DNA of 64,000 bases from Hedera helix. Taxonomy: Eukaryota; Streptophyta; Magnoliopsida; Apiales; Araliaceae. Numbering within the stretch: position 1 is the first letter of the stretch; each line of letters starts with the position of its first letter. The notes under the pieces are model-generated. The model was given only the letters and a program-made list of their open reading frames with translations. It did no database searches and was not told the DNA's origin. Positions 62,503 through 64,000 of this stretch are shown piece by piece. The stretch covers positions 39,942,664 through 40,006,663 of the forward strand of contig OX359286.1 of the NCBI GenBank assembly GCA_947179155.2, given 5' to 3'. The position numbers and the translations under genes are program-made.

Positions 62503-64000
62503 TGATAGGGTTGAATTATACGATATTTTTATACCCTAATACTTAGTTTTTATATTTATTGTGTGCTTAAATGTTTAATTATTTAGCTCATTTTCGGTTT
62601 TAATAGGTTTTATAGGATTTTAGTTAATTTATGTTAATTTAGGTAATTTTATAGTATTTTTATATTTATTTTTATTTATGTGTTTTTATTTATTTTTAGT
62701 GTTTTAGGTGTTTTATTTATTATTATGTGTTTTTAGTATTTTTATATTATTTTTATTTATTTTTAATTATTTTATTTTGTAGGAAAATAAGCTTGGAGGG
62801 CCAAAGTGTAAATTCCGCAAAAGGCTGAGGACATTGTGGTAATTAACCAAGCGCAGTGGCAAAATCGTAAATAAATGGAAAGCGGAGCCGCGCGCAATGC
62901 GCGCAATGATTTCAGCAGCTCGGAAGAGAACGACGCCGTTTTGGTCTAGGCGGCAGGAACAGCCTTCGCGCAATGCGCGGCCGCGGGCGTTTGCATCAGG
63001 CGCGTGTATTACACGCGCCAACGGTAAAGAAGGAAAACGGCGCCTGGCGCGCGTGCTGCGGTCCTTTTTCTCTCTCTTCATGATTGGCTGGCGGCTGGCA
63101 GTTCCTTTTTCCTTCCTTATTTTGGATTTCCTACACTGCAATGCAACAAATCAGTAGAATAAAAGTCCAATTTTAATTTGGAAAAGGAAGCAATAATTCT
63201 TTATTTTATTTTTAATATTTTATTTAGACTTCCAATTAGGGTTAGAAAAATAATTATTTTCTTTTTTCTTTTATTTTTAATTGTAAATCCTACTAGGTTT
63301 AGGAGGATTATGGAGCCTATAAATAGAGGGCTTGAGACACAATGTAACATACAACTTTTCTTAGAATAAAATTCTCTCTTCTATTCTTTAGTGTTCTGTA
63401 TATTTATGAGTAGTTAATTTATTTTTCTTGGTTTAAGTGATTGAAGTCATCAAGATTTATACGCTGTGAGATCTAATTTATTTTAATTGTTCAATTTATA
63501 TTTTGATTATTGAATATTCTTCTATGCTTAATTTTATGATTAATTTGTTTAATTGCTAGGAGTACTACTAGTTTATTATTCATATTAATCTACTGCTATT
63601 AATGAAGCAACTAAGTTTAATAATTGTTTTGCAGATCAAAAGATTATTTTATCTTAGGAAGAATATTCATCTAAATTAAATGCAAACAAGTGGCTTGTGT
63701 TGTTTAGTTCAACGATCTCTCTAATTCTTTATGCTGCTATTAAATTAAATCTTTAGCAAGTGCCGGAGGTTGTTTATTAGTAAGGGTATTTAGACCAAGT
63801 GGCTCTACTTATCTAAAATTAAGGAGAGAGGAGAAAAATTATTCCACCTGCGAGTAGTTCTTTCTACGGTGAATCTTCAAAATATTAATTGATTTATTTT
63901 TGCATCAGTGATCAGTTGTAAATTCTTGATGGTGGATATTAACTTAAACCAAGGCTTTTTATTTATATTTATTTCTTGCATAATTATTTTAATTAGTTTA
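62503..64000 (+). mobile_element. Gypsy LTR inserted in the LARD 5' LTR, runs off the window
   Basis: It starts TGATAGGGTTGAATTATACG after ACACT (62498-62502, expected target duplication). TATAAATA is at 63318-63325. Upstream lies a GC module: GCGCGCAATGCGCGC (62890-62904), AACGACGCCGTTTTGG (62929-62944), TCGCGCAATGCGCGG (62966-62980) and GCGCGTGTATTACACGCGC (63000-63018). The 15-base match near 62858 with 50095-50109 places it in the same broad family as the minus gypsy. No primer site is reached, so it is an LTR of at least 1.5 kb, as solo LTR or element start. Confidence 0.8.
63318..63325 (+). promoter_or_regulatory. Putative TATA box of the terminal gypsy LTR
   Basis: TATAAATA in the context GCCTATAAATAGAGGGC, about 815 bp into the LTR. 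Confidence 0.65.

Noticed and set aside
62767..63157. Overlapping Arg/Ala-rich frames on both strands
   Set aside because: Caused by the CpG-rich LTR module, which lacks stop codons; no conserved domain.

Overview
This is nuclear DNA from a flowering plant, most likely a eudicot with a repeat-rich genome. The base composition is AT-rich, the one host gene has short plant-type GT-AG introns, and almost everything else is plant LTR retrotransposon sequence. I cannot name the species.

Host gene. The only clear cellular gene lies at about 13.8-22 kb on the plus strand. It is a seven-coding-exon gene for the spliceosome factor CWC22 (871 aa; MIF4G then MA3 domain, RS/acidic tails), with a probable 5'UTR intron. 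Its longest introns (1.9 and 2.3 kb) hold microsatellites and repeat debris. Downstream, at 22.2-24.5 kb, is a local tandem array that ends in a degenerate tRNA-Leu(CAA) and carries the 3' half of the same tRNA in two further units.

Left flank (1-13.8 kb). In order: a gypsy remnant, a 0.45 kb trinucleotide microsatellite, and a cluster of chromovirus-like long LTRs. One LTR (4478-7300) sits inside another (3161-4477 plus 7306 to about 7733) with a near-perfect target duplication. A third LTR in the opposite orientation follows (7841-11079), then an LTR-like block interrupted by a hAT-type MITE, then mariner-like MITEs.

Middle (25.1-43.5 kb). A young, nearly intact Ty1/copia element (25100-32645) has LTRs differing at 6 of 477 sites and one continuous gag-pol frame broken by two TAG codons. 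Next is a nest. A short non-autonomous LTR element (33041-43478) is interrupted by a pol-less gypsy element (33842-41802), which is itself interrupted by a 3.37 kb solo LTR with a perfect AGACT duplication. The outer element's 3' LTR also carries a 775 bp TRIM with a perfect ATTGT duplication.

Right part (44.8-64 kb). This is a four-level nest. A minus-strand Athila/Tat-like gypsy with a decayed pol is split in its 5' LTR by a chromovirus-like LTR (50110-53985). That LTR is split by a minus-strand LARD-like element (53986-62502) with 3.05 kb LTRs, a tRNA-iMet primer site, a polypurine tract and one 804-aa protein of unknown function. The LARD's 5' LTR is split by another gypsy LTR (62503 to the window end).

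Most unusual signals: (1) the LARD carries at least 20 exact copies of CTCTACGA or its complement in both orientations, across LTR, leader and ORF; (2) a GC-rich near-palindrome, CCGCGCAATGCGCGG, recurs nine times in four unrelated elements; (3) the copia 3' region holds duplicated hairpins whose stems co-vary; (4) a GAGC...GCTC hairpin persists in five divergent LTRs although the loops have changed.
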